From: Proteobacteria bacterium UBA6921
GTDB lineage: Bacteria > Pseudomonadota > Gammaproteobacteria > SG8-11
Direction of reading: 5' to 3'
Assembly: GCA_002450895.1 (NCBI GenBank)
Contig: DKAR01000019.1
Location: 1-11,521, forward strand
Length of the DNA: 11,521 nt
Position numbers and translations under genes: made by a program. Numbering within the stretch: position 1 is the first letter of the stretch; the number at the start of each line of letters is the position of its first letter. The notes under the pieces were generated by a model that worked only from the letters and a program-made list of their open reading frames with translations, was not told the origin of the DNA and did not search any database. Positions 1-7,049 of this stretch are shown in pieces.

Positions 1-33
1 ATAGGCATACTTTACCTCTGCCCGCATCCGTGG

Positions 34-1290
34 TCAGGGAGCGGCCCGCGCCGCCGTCAGTAAGGTGATGTCGTCGAACTGTTTCGCCCCTTCGCCATGG
101 CGCGCGAGCGCGGCGGAAACTCGGCTGAGCATTTCGGCGGTCAGGCCGCGCCAGGTGTTGATCAGATCCCGCAGGCGTTCGGCAGAAAATTCGGCGTTGG
201 CAGCGTCGCGGGCATCGATTACCCCGTCCGTATAGGCGGTAATCCCGTCGCCAACGTCCAGCGTGACCTCGCCGATCCCGAATCGGGCAGCTGCCATCAG
301 GCCAACCGCTGGCCCCGTTGGCTCCAGCGCTTCAATCTCGCCATTGCGGCGCGAGATATACGGGGTTTCATGGCCCGCGTTAACGTAGGAAAGGTGCCCC
401 GAGTGGGGGTCGAGCAAGCCGAAGAACACGGTCGCGAACATGCTGGTGTCGCCGTGTGCGCGCGCGATGTAGGTATTGGCTAGCCCAAGTCCCCGGAGCA
501 GGATCTCGTTGTGATCCGAAGCGGGGAGGGGTTTCGTGCCCGGCGCGGAGAGAAAGTCCTCGAGGTTTGCGCCCGCGCGGATCAGGCTGCGGAAGAGTGT
601 CATGAACAGCGCGGCGCCAACACCCTTGTCGCAGACGTCGCCCACCACCAGTGCCACACGGCCGCATTTGTGCAGGAAAACATCGTAGAAGTCGCCCGAA
701 ACTTCGCGCGCCGCCTGAAAGTGCGCGGCGATGCTCCAACCGGGAATCGTCGGCAATGTTTGTGGCAGGAAACCCGCCTGTATCTTCTGTCCAATTTCGA
801 GTTCACGCTCGAGCATCTTTTGCTGCAGCGTGGTCTCGGTAATCACCTCGAGCCGATCGCGCAAGCGTTCGCACAGCCCCTGAATGATCCCGGGTGTGAT
901 TTCGGCCTCGCTCGCCATCAAATCAAACAGTGCCTGACGCTCCAGGCGCAGCAGCCGCGCGGGTGTATCCGCAGTGATCGACGCCGTGCGCGGACTCTGA
1001 TCCAGCGCCGCCACTTCGCCGAAGACGGTCCCCGGGCCCATGCGACTCAGGATCATGTCGCCATCGTGGACTCGCATCGTGCCTTCCGAGATGACATAGA
1101 TCGCGTCGCCGACATCTCCTTTTTCAAAGACGAGTCGATCCGCCTCGAGATCCACCGCGACAAAGGCATTCGCTAGGCATTCGAGAGTGTTGTCTGAACA
1201 ATGGGAGAAGAACGCGGATTGGCGCAGCAGCGAGAAGGTTGGGGGGAGCGTTCGATCCCCAATCTCTTTCTTCGATTTATCGCTCGCCAT
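34..1290 (-). CDS. Cyclic-nucleotide-binding domain / SpoIIE-type PP2C serine phosphatase (RsbU-like)
   Basis: The 418-aa product is a probable cytoplasmic protein-serine phosphatase controlled by a bound cyclic nucleotide or by the attached domain. No signal peptide or membrane segment is visible. Residues ~20-135 form a cNMP-binding (CAP-like) domain with a GDVGDAIYVISEG stretch and the phosphate-binding cassette FGEVAALDQSPRTAS (residues 90-104), including its Arg. Residues ~138-172 are charged and helical, probably a coiled-coil linker. Residues ~170-415 are a SpoIIE/PP2C domain: a FLPQTLP entry motif, GDFYD (D200, D203), GDVCDKG (D218), YTDG (D355) and DDITLL (D406, D407), which cover the expected metal-binding acidic positions, so it looks active. 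The family usually dephosphorylates STAS-domain anti-sigma antagonists in partner-switching; no STAS or anti-sigma gene lies in the window, so the target is unknown. The ATG start is backed by a GAGG 9 nt upstream. It is transcribed divergently from the peroxidase gene. Confidence 0.93.
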   Translation of the reverse strand: MASDKSKKEIGDRTLPPTFSLLRQSAFFSHCSDNTLECLANAFVAVDLEADRLVFEKGDVGDAIYVISEGTMRVHDGDMILSRMGPGTVFGEVAALDQSPRTASITADTPARLLRLERQALFDLMASEAEITPGIIQGLCERLRDRLEVITETTLQQKMLERELEIGQKIQAGFLPQTLPTIPGWSIAAHFQAAREVSGDFYDVFLHKCGRVALVVGDVCDKGVGAALFMTLFRSLIRAGANLEDFLSAPGTKPLPASDHNEILLRGLGLANTYIARAHGDTSMFATVFFGLLDPHSGHLSYVNAGHETPYISRRNGEIEALEPTGPAVGLMAAARFGIGEVTLDVGDGITAYTDGVIDARDAANAEFSAERLRDLINTWRGLTAEMLSRVSAALARHGEGAKQFDDITLLTAARAAP

Positions 1291-1299
1291 AGTCGCTAA

Positions 1300-1303
1300 C
1301 CTC
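1300..1303 (-). promoter_or_regulatory. Ribosome binding site of the phosphatase gene
   Basis: On the minus strand this reads GAGG, with 9 nt to the ATG at 1290. It supports the chosen start of the cNMP/SpoIIE phosphatase. Confidence 0.55.
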
Positions 1304-1352
1304 AGTCACGGTGTTCGCGTCGCTCCAACCCAACTTCATCATCCCTGCCGTA

Positions 1353-1358
1353 ATTGTA
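1353..1358 (-). promoter_or_regulatory. Candidate -10 element for the phosphatase gene
   Basis: The minus strand reads TACAAT, matching the sigma70 -10 consensus at five of six positions, about 60 nt upstream of the phosphatase start. No good -35 hexamer sits at 16-18 bp spacing, so this is a weak inference from one hexamer. Confidence 0.25.
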
Positions 1359-1419
1359 CCGATGAACGATTGAGTTCGGCCATTGGAAGGCGCAGTGTGG
1401 GTCTGATCGATCACGAAGA

Positions 1420-1448
1420 TTGGCAAGTGGTTGGTTCCAATTTACATT
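1420..1448 (+). promoter_or_regulatory. Candidate sigma70 promoter for the peroxidase gene
   Basis: TTGGCA at 1420-1425 (five of six matches to the -35 consensus) and TACATT at 1443-1448 (four of six to the -10) are separated by 17 bp. The pair lies about 160 nt upstream of the proposed ATG at 1611. The spacing is ideal, but hexamer matches of this quality occur by chance. Confidence 0.35.
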
Positions 1449-1610
1449 CAAGGTGCTGCGATGACGTTTTGCCGACGTCGCATACCTCATTCCACCCCCG
1501 ACCTAACGCTGCTCTTTTCCGAACATTCCCTTGCCTCCATATCTCCTTGCCCCTCGACTTTGCGAATGCGGCCGATTATTTTTCTTGTCTTTCAATACGC
1601 GTTTGCCGCT

Positions 1611-2765
1611 ATGAGTAGCCAGAGTGCATTCAGATCAAGAAGGGCCCTAGGACAAATGGTGCTGTCGTGCGTGGGAATCTTGTGGCACGGCTGTGCGACG
1701 TCCGCACCGGCACCGCAAGATTTGCTGGGACTGCCGCGGCTTGAGATTCCCGAGGAGAATCCACAATCGGTAGAGAAAGTTGCGCTGGGCAGGCGACTGT
1801 TTTTCGACAAGCGTTTGAGCGCTGATGCGACTATCAGTTGTTCCACGTGCCATGATCCAAAAATGGCTTTCTCCGACGGCCGTGCCGTTGCGAAAGGATT
1901 GAACGGCGCAAAAGGATCCCGGAATACGCCGACCCTGATCAACGCGGCATTCTTGAGTTCGCAATTTTGGGAAGGCCGGCGCACAACGCTCGAACAACAA
2001 GCGCTGGATCCATTTGTGAATGCCCGCGAACACGGATTCAAAAGTTACGAGCCGTTACTCAAGATTGTGAAAGGAGATGTGAAGTACGCGGCGCAGTTTA
2101 CACAGGCGTTTGGGATCCCGCCGGCGTTAATTCAGACCAGCCACATCGCTCGAGCAATCGCGAGCTTTGAACGAACAATCATCCTCGGTGGGTCAGCGTT
2201 TGATCGCTATCAATACGCTGGGCAGCTCGATGCCATGTCCTTTGACGCGATTCGCGGACTGGCACTCTTTGTTGGTCGGGCGGGATGCAGCGCATGCCAC
2301 TTGATCGGTACAGACCACGCGCTGTTTACGGACAACAAGTTTCATAGCGCTGGGATCGGTTTGAAAGCCGTCGGCGCGCGCCTTGCCGAGTTAACAACGC
2401 GCGTCATGAAAGCACGCGGTAGCACGGTAAAGACCTTTGGTTCGCCCGACGAATCGACTGAATCGATTGACGAAATAGTTTTTGCAGACGCGGATGTCGC
2501 AGAGTTGGGTCGGTTCATTGTGACTGGCGATCCAGCAGACATCGGGAAATTTCGTACGCCGACCTTAAGAAATGTCGCGGAGACTGCGCCCTATATGCAT
2601 GATGGCAGTGTTCCCAGCCTGGAGCAGGTAATAGAGATCGAACTATATGCGCGAAGCATCGGTTCTCATGGACCGCTTATTTTGACACCCGGTGAAAAGC
2701 AAGATCTTGTCAAATTCTTAAAGTCATTGACGAGCACTTCTTTGGGTTCGTTGCGAGATTATTAA
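1611..2765 (+). CDS. Di-heme cytochrome c peroxidase / MauG-family protein, exported
   Basis: From the ATG at 1611 the product is 384 aa, close to the usual size of exported di-heme cytochrome c peroxidases. These reduce H2O2 in the periplasm with electrons from cytochromes or, as MauG relatives, oxidise protein or small-molecule substrates. Two c-type heme sites are present, CSTCH at residues 77-81 and CSACH at 226-230. Family landmarks include QFWEGR (~118-123), KFRTPTLRNV (~313-322) and APYMHDGS (~326-333), whose Met329 is a candidate distal heme ligand. A segment of about 40 residues separates FHSAGIG from the ELGRF motif. The start is uncertain. ATG 1611 gives an N-terminus with RSRR, a hydrophobic stretch and a Cys at residue 28 in WHGC, suggesting an atypical lipobox. 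Alternatives are ATG 1566 and ATG 1656, the last with AGGA only 3 nt upstream and no basic n-region. No maturation gene lies nearby. Family assignment is firm; the substrate is unknown. Confidence 0.9.
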   Translation: MSSQSAFRSRRALGQMVLSCVGILWHGCATSAPAPQDLLGLPRLEIPEENPQSVEKVALGRRLFFDKRLSADATISCSTCHDPKMAFSDGRAVAKGLNGAKGSRNTPTLINAAFLSSQFWEGRRTTLEQQALDPFVNAREHGFKSYEPLLKIVKGDVKYAAQFTQAFGIPPALIQTSHIARAIASFERTIILGGSAFDRYQYAGQLDAMSFDAIRGLALFVGRAGCSACHLIGTDHALFTDNKFHSAGIGLKAVGARLAELTTRVMKARGSTVKTFGSPDESTESIDEIVFADADVAELGRFIVTGDPADIGKFRTPTLRNVAETAPYMHDGSVPSLEQVIEIELYARSIGSHGPLILTPGEKQDLVKFLKSLTSTSLGSLRDY

Positions 2766-2800
2766 GAATAGATTAGGTACGTCGTTCGTTCTTTACGTCA

Positions 2801-2830
2801 TTGACAGTTTAATTTTCGTATTGCTACGAT
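2801..2830 (+). promoter_or_regulatory. Candidate sigma70 promoter for the IPT/PPC-RHS operon
   Basis: A perfect -35 hexamer TTGACA (2801-2806), an 18-bp AT-rich spacer and TACGAT (2825-2830, four of six matches to the -10 consensus). It is the strongest promoter-like match found in the window. It lies just after the peroxidase stop and points toward the large secreted genes. Confidence 0.5.
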
Positions 2831-3015
2831 CCGCCCGCTGAGAATGCTCTTCCCCCACAGCCGTTGAAGTGTTGCGTTGCGCGACGGACTCAACCACTCT
2901 TAACTTTGCGGCGAGCGCATTTCGGTGTGCAAAAAAACATAGGGTAGTTCTGGGTCGTTTGTTGTCGAACGGATATCGATAGGAAGTCGTCGTGGGGATT
3001 ACATTTGCCGGGGGG

Positions 3016-3037
3016 CACGCGCGCGCAGCAGCGCGTG
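3016..3037 (+). repeat. GC-rich inverted repeat (hairpin) in the operon leader
   Basis: CACGCGC (3016-3022) and GCGCGTG (3031-3037) are perfect 7-bp complements around an 8-nt loop. The hairpin is followed by GTGATTTTG rather than a clean T-run, so it is not a convincing intrinsic terminator. It could structure the 5' leader of the downstream mRNA. Confidence 0.4.
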
Positions 3038-3153
3038 GTGATTTTGTAGGTCGACCTGACCAAAGGCTGTCTGGAGCACAATGTGGCTCTGGTCGCGGCT
3101 CTGTTCAATCTTTCTCACTTTCCACCAAATCTTTTTTGAATCCTGCTTATCTG

Positions 3154-3159
3154 GGAAGG
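3154..3159 (+). promoter_or_regulatory. Ribosome binding site of the IPT/PPC-repeat gene
   Basis: GGAAGG sits 7 nt before the ATG at 3167 and fixes that start, which also places a signal peptide at the N-terminus. The same hexamer precedes the next gene. Confidence 0.7.
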
Positions 3160-3166
3160 TTTTTCT

Positions 3167-6100
3167 ATGCTCGTTAATCCTTGTCTTCGATTGGCTGCGG
3201 CCAAGCGTGTCGTGCAGGTTATCGTCTCCGCGTTGATATTGGCTTTACCGTGGAGCACCTTTGGTGGAGCAATCGAATACGTCTATGACGATCTAGGACG
3301 AGTGATTGCCGCGGTTGAGACGGGCGCCAATCGCATCAACTACAGCTACGATGCAAACGGAAACGTACTGACCGTTTCAACGGTCCCCGCGACGCAAGTA
3401 GGTGTACTGAACTTTTCTCCAAAGCAAGGTCCGGTCGGATCAACCGTAATTGTGTCCGGTTCCGGGTTCAGCACGACGCCATCGTCCAATACGGTGCGTA
3501 TCAATGGAACGGCTGCTGTCGTCACCTCGGCGACGCTAACCAGCTTGACGATCACAGTTCCGGCAGGGGCAACCACCGGACTTATTTCGGTAACAAGCCC
3601 GAACGGAACGGCGTCAAGCGCGAACAATTTCGTAGTGGCAACGACGGCCCCGGCAATAACCAGTTTCACGCCCAATATGGGGCAAGTTGGAACCGCGGTA
3701 ACAGTCAGCGGGATCAACTTCGACCCGGTCATCTCGCGTAATCAGATCAGATTCAATACGACGCAAGGAACAATCACGTCGGCAACGCCGTCAAGCATCG
3801 CAACGACGGTTCCTTCGAACAGCGGCTCGGGGCGACTAAAAATCTCCACTCCTACAGGAGTGGCAGAAAGCGCGACCGATTTCTTTGTTCTTCCGGCAAC
3901 ATTCTATCCCTCGCAAGTCAGCGTTACCGATCGGCTCACCATCGGCGTGGCCAAAGCGGTTCCGTTGACGGCAACCCGGTACGGCATGTTCCTGTTTGAG
4001 GGCGTGAAAGACCAATTGCTTACGCTCGGGGTCAGCAACGTCACCGCGAATTCAATTGCCATTACCGTTCGCAATCCCGACGGATCAACGTTGGAAAATA
4101 CGCTCTCGAACATTGGTACGGCCGGGGGCGCGTTGCAATTGCCGAAGCTGCCGAGAACCGGAACATACACAATCGAACTACAGGTTGGCACGGTGGGTGG
4201 TAGCGCGACACTCACCTTGGCGGCGCCGCAAACCGGAACGCTGACTGTCGGTGGTGCCCCTCTAAACCTGAGTATCTCGCCCGCCGGTCGGCGTGCGCTG
4301 ATTTCTTTTGCAGGTTCGGCGGGTCAGGCAGTGGATCTGACCGCATCGGGCGTGACGGTTTCATCCAGCCGCATCTCTGTTCTGGATTCGAGCGGAGTTG
4401 AACTGATTGCCGCAACAATCGGCACTGCTGGCGGTCAGCTCAACCCCATATTGCCATCGGCAGGTACGTACACAGTGTTTGTCGATCCGGTTGGATCAGT
4501 CGGCGGCGCGATGACACTGGCACTTGCCAATTCAGCCGCGCCACTGGTCACAGTCAACGGCTCCCCGAGCAGTGTACCGATTACGACCGCCGGGCAGGCG
4601 GCATACGCGACATTTCAGGGCGTGGCCGGGCAGAGCGTCAATGTCGCAGTGCTTGAGCCATGCGTTGCGACCGCGAGCGCAATATCCGCGACAGTGTCTG
4701 TGCTGAAACCGGATAGTGTGCAGCTCTCTTCTGCGTCGTTGACGGTTTCAACCACCGGCTGCACGTCGGGCTACTCGCAAGGCAATGTGAATCTATCCAT
4801 CGCAAGCTTGCCATTTTCCGGAACGTACAAAGTCAAAATTCAACCACCCGCCGGAAAGACGGGCTCATTCACTGTCGCCGTAACCACGAACATTACCGGC
4901 AACCTGGCTCTCAATTCAGAAACGAATTACGCCGCTTCGTATAACGGCCAGGGTTTGCGTCTCACCTTTAGTGGCACGGCCGGTCAGTATCTCAGTGTGG
5001 GTGTATTTCATACCTGCTCAATTGACTACGGGTTCAGCGCGTCCGTGCTTAAACCCGATGGCACAGTTTTGTCCGCGCCGACCAACCCCCCGATTTATGC
5101 CTACTGGGGTTGCGCGTCGACTTCCATCAAGTACGGCACAACGAATCTGAATTTGCCCGTGTTGCCGGTGACGGGCACGTATACCGTGCTGGTACAACCG
5201 ACCAAAGCGACGAAGTTGTCCTTCACCGTTTCGCTGACCAGTGGAGTCCAACGTGACATAGCGATCAACTCCCAGACGCAGATCGCGGGCGGCTATAACG
5301 GGCAAGGCATGCAATTTAAATTCGACGGCACGGTGGGCCAGTACCTCAGTGTCGGTGTTTTCCAGGATTGCTCGGTGGACTTCGGATACATTGCCACCAT
5401 ATTGCGTCCCGACGGCGTCATCGTGCAGACCACGTCTACGCCGACGTTGTACAGCTGGGGATGCGCGTCAACAAACTATAAATACGCGACCGCCAATCTC
5501 AATCTCCCCGTACTGACAATGACGGGTTCGTACACGATCCTTGTGCAGCCCACCAAAGCGGCCAGGCAGGTATTCACAATTTCACTGACATCGGGAATTA
5601 CCGGCACGCTCGCCAAAAATTCGCAAGCGAGCTACACCAGCACGAATAACGGGCAAGGTGTACAGCTGACCTTCGCGGGAACGGCAGGGCAATACCCAAG
5701 CATTGGCGTGTTCCACGCCTGCTCCACGGACTACGGCTACACCGCAACCGTAATTGCTCCGGACGGATCGCAGTTGTACACGATGTCGGATCCGGTGTTC
5801 ATGAGCTGGAATTGCGCTTCGACGAACTACAAATACGGAAGCAGCAAGCTCAATATTCCTGCGTTGCCAGCCACCGGTAACTACACGTTACTGGTGCAGC
5901 CGACAAACGCGACAAAGCTCACCTTCACGATCACCTATTCGGACACCATCACCTCGTCCATCGCGGTGAATTCCGAAACGACATTCAACGCGTCGTATAA
6001 CGGACAAGGTCTGCAGCTGACGTTCTCGGGTACGGCAGGTCAATACCTTAGCCTCGGTCTTTTGCACGGCTGCACGCTCGACTATGGCTTCAGCGCGAAA

Positions 6101-6988
6101 GTACTGAATCCGGACGGAACGACTCTCGCGACGTCCGCAGGGCCCAAGTTTTCCAACATCGGATGTACGCTGTCGACGCAGATGTACGGCACGACGAACA
6201 TGAATCTGCCCAGGTTGCCGACCACAGGCACTTATACGGTTCTGGTCTCGGCCGACATGGCAACGAAGCTCTCATACACGATTTCGTTGTCCAGCGGAAA
6301 ACCCGGCACACAGGCGCTGAATTCCCAGGCGACGTACGCCAGTTCCTACAACGGCCAGGGTGTACAGATGACGTTTGCCGGAACGGCTGGGCAATACGTC
6401 AGTGTTGGTGTTCTTCAAGCTTGCTCGTACGACTACGGATTCATCGCCACGGTAATCAATCCGGATGGTACGACGTCGGTCGTGAACGCCACGTCCGTCC
6501 TGTCGAGTGCCGGATGTATCACGAGCCAGCAAACAGTAGCCAACAATACGAATGTCGTTGCGCTGCCCATGACAGGCAACTATACGGTTCTCGTGCAGCC
6601 GACGCGGGCAACCAAGCTCTCGTTCACCGTTTATCTTGGCGGCACAGTCCCGGGAACGTTGACGATCAACGGGTCGTCGGTTGTGTCCGGGCTGTCTATC
6701 GCGGGTCAAGGAGCTCAACTCACATTTAGCGGAACGGCAGCCCAGCTCCTGGCGGTGACTATCGTGTCGTCCTGCAGCTCGATCAAGGGAGCGACTGTAT
6801 ACATACTGAAGCCGGACCAGTCCGCACTCACAACGACCGCGCTGCCTTCCGGTGCGTGTACAGGCGGCTATACCGGAACACTCAATCTGAATATTCCAAC
6901 GCTACCGACCACCGGCACCTACACCGTGCTGGTCCGGCAATCGGTGATTGGCGTTGGATCGCTTACAACCACGCTAAAGACGCGCTAG
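3167..6988 (+). CDS. Secreted YD / IPT-TIG / PPC-like beta-sandwich repeat protein
   Basis: The 1273-aa product begins with a Sec-type signal peptide: basic K13/R14, a hydrophobic core ~15-29 and probable cleavage near Ala35. Residues 36-70 hold two YD-type motifs (YVYDDLGR and YSYDANGN). Two IPT/TIG Ig-like domains follow (~78-157 and ~161-241), each with a PxxGxVGTxVxVSG-like strand. The rest is nine beta-sandwich repeats of 104-118 aa starting near residues 244, 356, 460, 576, 694, 811, 928, 1045 and 1161. The recurring pattern (NGQG...TFSGTAGQYLSVGV, a PDG turn, LPxTGTYTVLVQP) resembles the pre-peptidase C-terminal (PPC) fold. Mature cysteines occur only in the last seven repeats, two in each. 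There is no catalytic domain, transmembrane anchor, LPXTG or PEP-CTERM tail. It is probably an extracytoplasmic binding or structural protein, cotranscribed with the RHS gene 61 bp downstream. The molecular role is unknown. Confidence 0.88.
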   Translation: MLVNPCLRLAAAKRVVQVIVSALILALPWSTFGGAIEYVYDDLGRVIAAVETGANRINYSYDANGNVLTVSTVPATQVGVLNFSPKQGPVGSTVIVSGSGFSTTPSSNTVRINGTAAVVTSATLTSLTITVPAGATTGLISVTSPNGTASSANNFVVATTAPAITSFTPNMGQVGTAVTVSGINFDPVISRNQIRFNTTQGTITSATPSSIATTVPSNSGSGRLKISTPTGVAESATDFFVLPATFYPSQVSVTDRLTIGVAKAVPLTATRYGMFLFEGVKDQLLTLGVSNVTANSIAITVRNPDGSTLENTLSNIGTAGGALQLPKLPRTGTYTIELQVGTVGGSATLTLAAPQTGTLTVGGAPLNLSISPAGRRALISFAGSAGQAVDLTASGVTVSSSRISVLDSSGVELIAATIGTAGGQLNPILPSAGTYTVFVDPVGSVGGAMTLALANSAAPLVTVNGSPSSVPITTAGQAAYATFQGVAGQSVNVAVLEPCVATASAISATVSVLKPDSVQLSSASLTVSTTGCTSGYSQGNVNLSIASLPFSGTYKVKIQPPAGKTGSFTVAVTTNITGNLALNSETNYAASYNGQGLRLTFSGTAGQYLSVGVFHTCSIDYGFSASVLKPDGTVLSAPTNPPIYAYWGCASTSIKYGTTNLNLPVLPVTGTYTVLVQPTKATKLSFTVSLTSGVQRDIAINSQTQIAGGYNGQGMQFKFDGTVGQYLSVGVFQDCSVDFGYIATILRPDGVIVQTTSTPTLYSWGCASTNYKYATANLNLPVLTMTGSYTILVQPTKAARQVFTISLTSGITGTLAKNSQASYTSTNNGQGVQLTFAGTAGQYPSIGVFHACSTDYGYTATVIAPDGSQLYTMSDPVFMSWNCASTNYKYGSSKLNIPALPATGNYTLLVQPTNATKLTFTITYSDTITSSIAVNSETTFNASYNGQGLQLTFSGTAGQYLSLGLLHGCTLDYGFSAKVLNPDGTTLATSAGPKFSNIGCTLSTQMYGTTNMNLPRLPTTGTYTVLVSADMATKLSYTISLSSGKPGTQALNSQATYASSYNGQGVQMTFAGTAGQYVSVGVLQACSYDYGFIATVINPDGTTSVVNATSVLSSAGCITSQQTVANNTNVVALPMTGNYTVLVQPTRATKLSFTVYLGGTVPGTLTINGSSVVSGLSIAGQGAQLTFSGTAAQLLAVTIVSSCSSIKGATVYILKPDQSALTTTALPSGACTGGYTGTLNLNIPTLPTTGTYTVLVRQSVIGVGSLTTTLKTR
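4892..6646 (+). repeat. Five tandem in-gene repeats of about 351 bp
   Basis: Repeat units start at 4892, 5246, 5597, 5948 and 6299 and end at 6646, giving lengths of 354, 351, 351, 351 and 348 bp, all in frame. They encode residues 576-1160. Each has an NGQG motif, a GTxGQY motif, two Cys, and a T/M-TGxYTxLV strand. The DNA has diverged between copies, so duplication is not recent. Similar but more divergent units flank the block on both sides (from ~3896, 4232, 4544 and 6647). Confidence 0.85.
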
Positions 6989-7034
6989 GCGTGAAGCGAA
7001 ATCGAAAGTTGACCACAGGAACAACGAATTTTTT

Positions 7035-7040
7035 GGAAGG
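7035..7040 (+). promoter_or_regulatory. Ribosome binding site deciding the start of the RHS gene
   Basis: GGAAGG lies directly against the in-frame GTG at 7041 (0 nt) but 9 nt before the in-frame ATG at 7050. This favours ATG 7050. The ATG at 7045 is out of frame. Confidence 0.65.
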
Positions 7041-7049
7041 GTGAATGTC

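Larger units (their letters stand above)
1291..1610. other. Divergent intergenic region between phosphatase and peroxidase genes
   Basis: About 320 bp separate the two divergent starts. The open frame upstream of 1611 runs back to 1431, but its translation (many Pro, Ser and Cys residues, no family motif) does not look coding and it begins at TTG. The only content I can support is the candidate promoters: a -10-like hexamer for the minus-strand gene at 1353-1358 and a -35/-10 pair for the plus-strand gene at 1420-1448. I see no terminator-like hairpin or RNA gene. Confidence 0.5.
2766..3166 (+). other. Leader region upstream of the secreted-protein operon
   Basis: About 400 bp separate the peroxidase stop from the next start. 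It holds a good sigma70 promoter at 2801-2830, a GC-rich inverted repeat at 3016-3037 and a clear ribosome binding site at 3154-3159. If the promoter is used, the mRNA would have a 5' leader of more than 300 nt. The small open frames here show no family motif or credible ribosome binding site. I recognise no known riboswitch class and no clear terminator for the peroxidase gene. Confidence 0.5.

Noticed and set aside
623..643. GDVCDKG in place of the common DVSGKG motif as a sign of an inactive phosphatase
   Set aside because: The metal-binding Asp is retained, the other acidic positions are intact, and as I recall this variant occurs in cNMP-linked SpoIIE proteins.
511..1176. Plus-strand open frame of 221 codons
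   Set aside because: It is antisense to the cNMP/SpoIIE phosphatase, whose motifs are unambiguous on the minus strand.
3016..3045. Intrinsic terminator for the peroxidase gene
   Set aside because: The 7-bp hairpin is followed by GTGATTTTG instead of a continuous T-run and lies 250 bp past the stop, beyond the likely promoter of the next operon.
4892..6646. CRISPR-like periodicity
   Set aside because: The period is about 351 bp, the units are coding and divergent, and there are no short identical repeats with unique spacers.
7041..7043. GTG as the start of the RHS gene
   Set aside because: It abuts GGAAGG with no spacing. The in-frame ATG at 7050 has a 9-nt gap and keeps the signal peptide intact.
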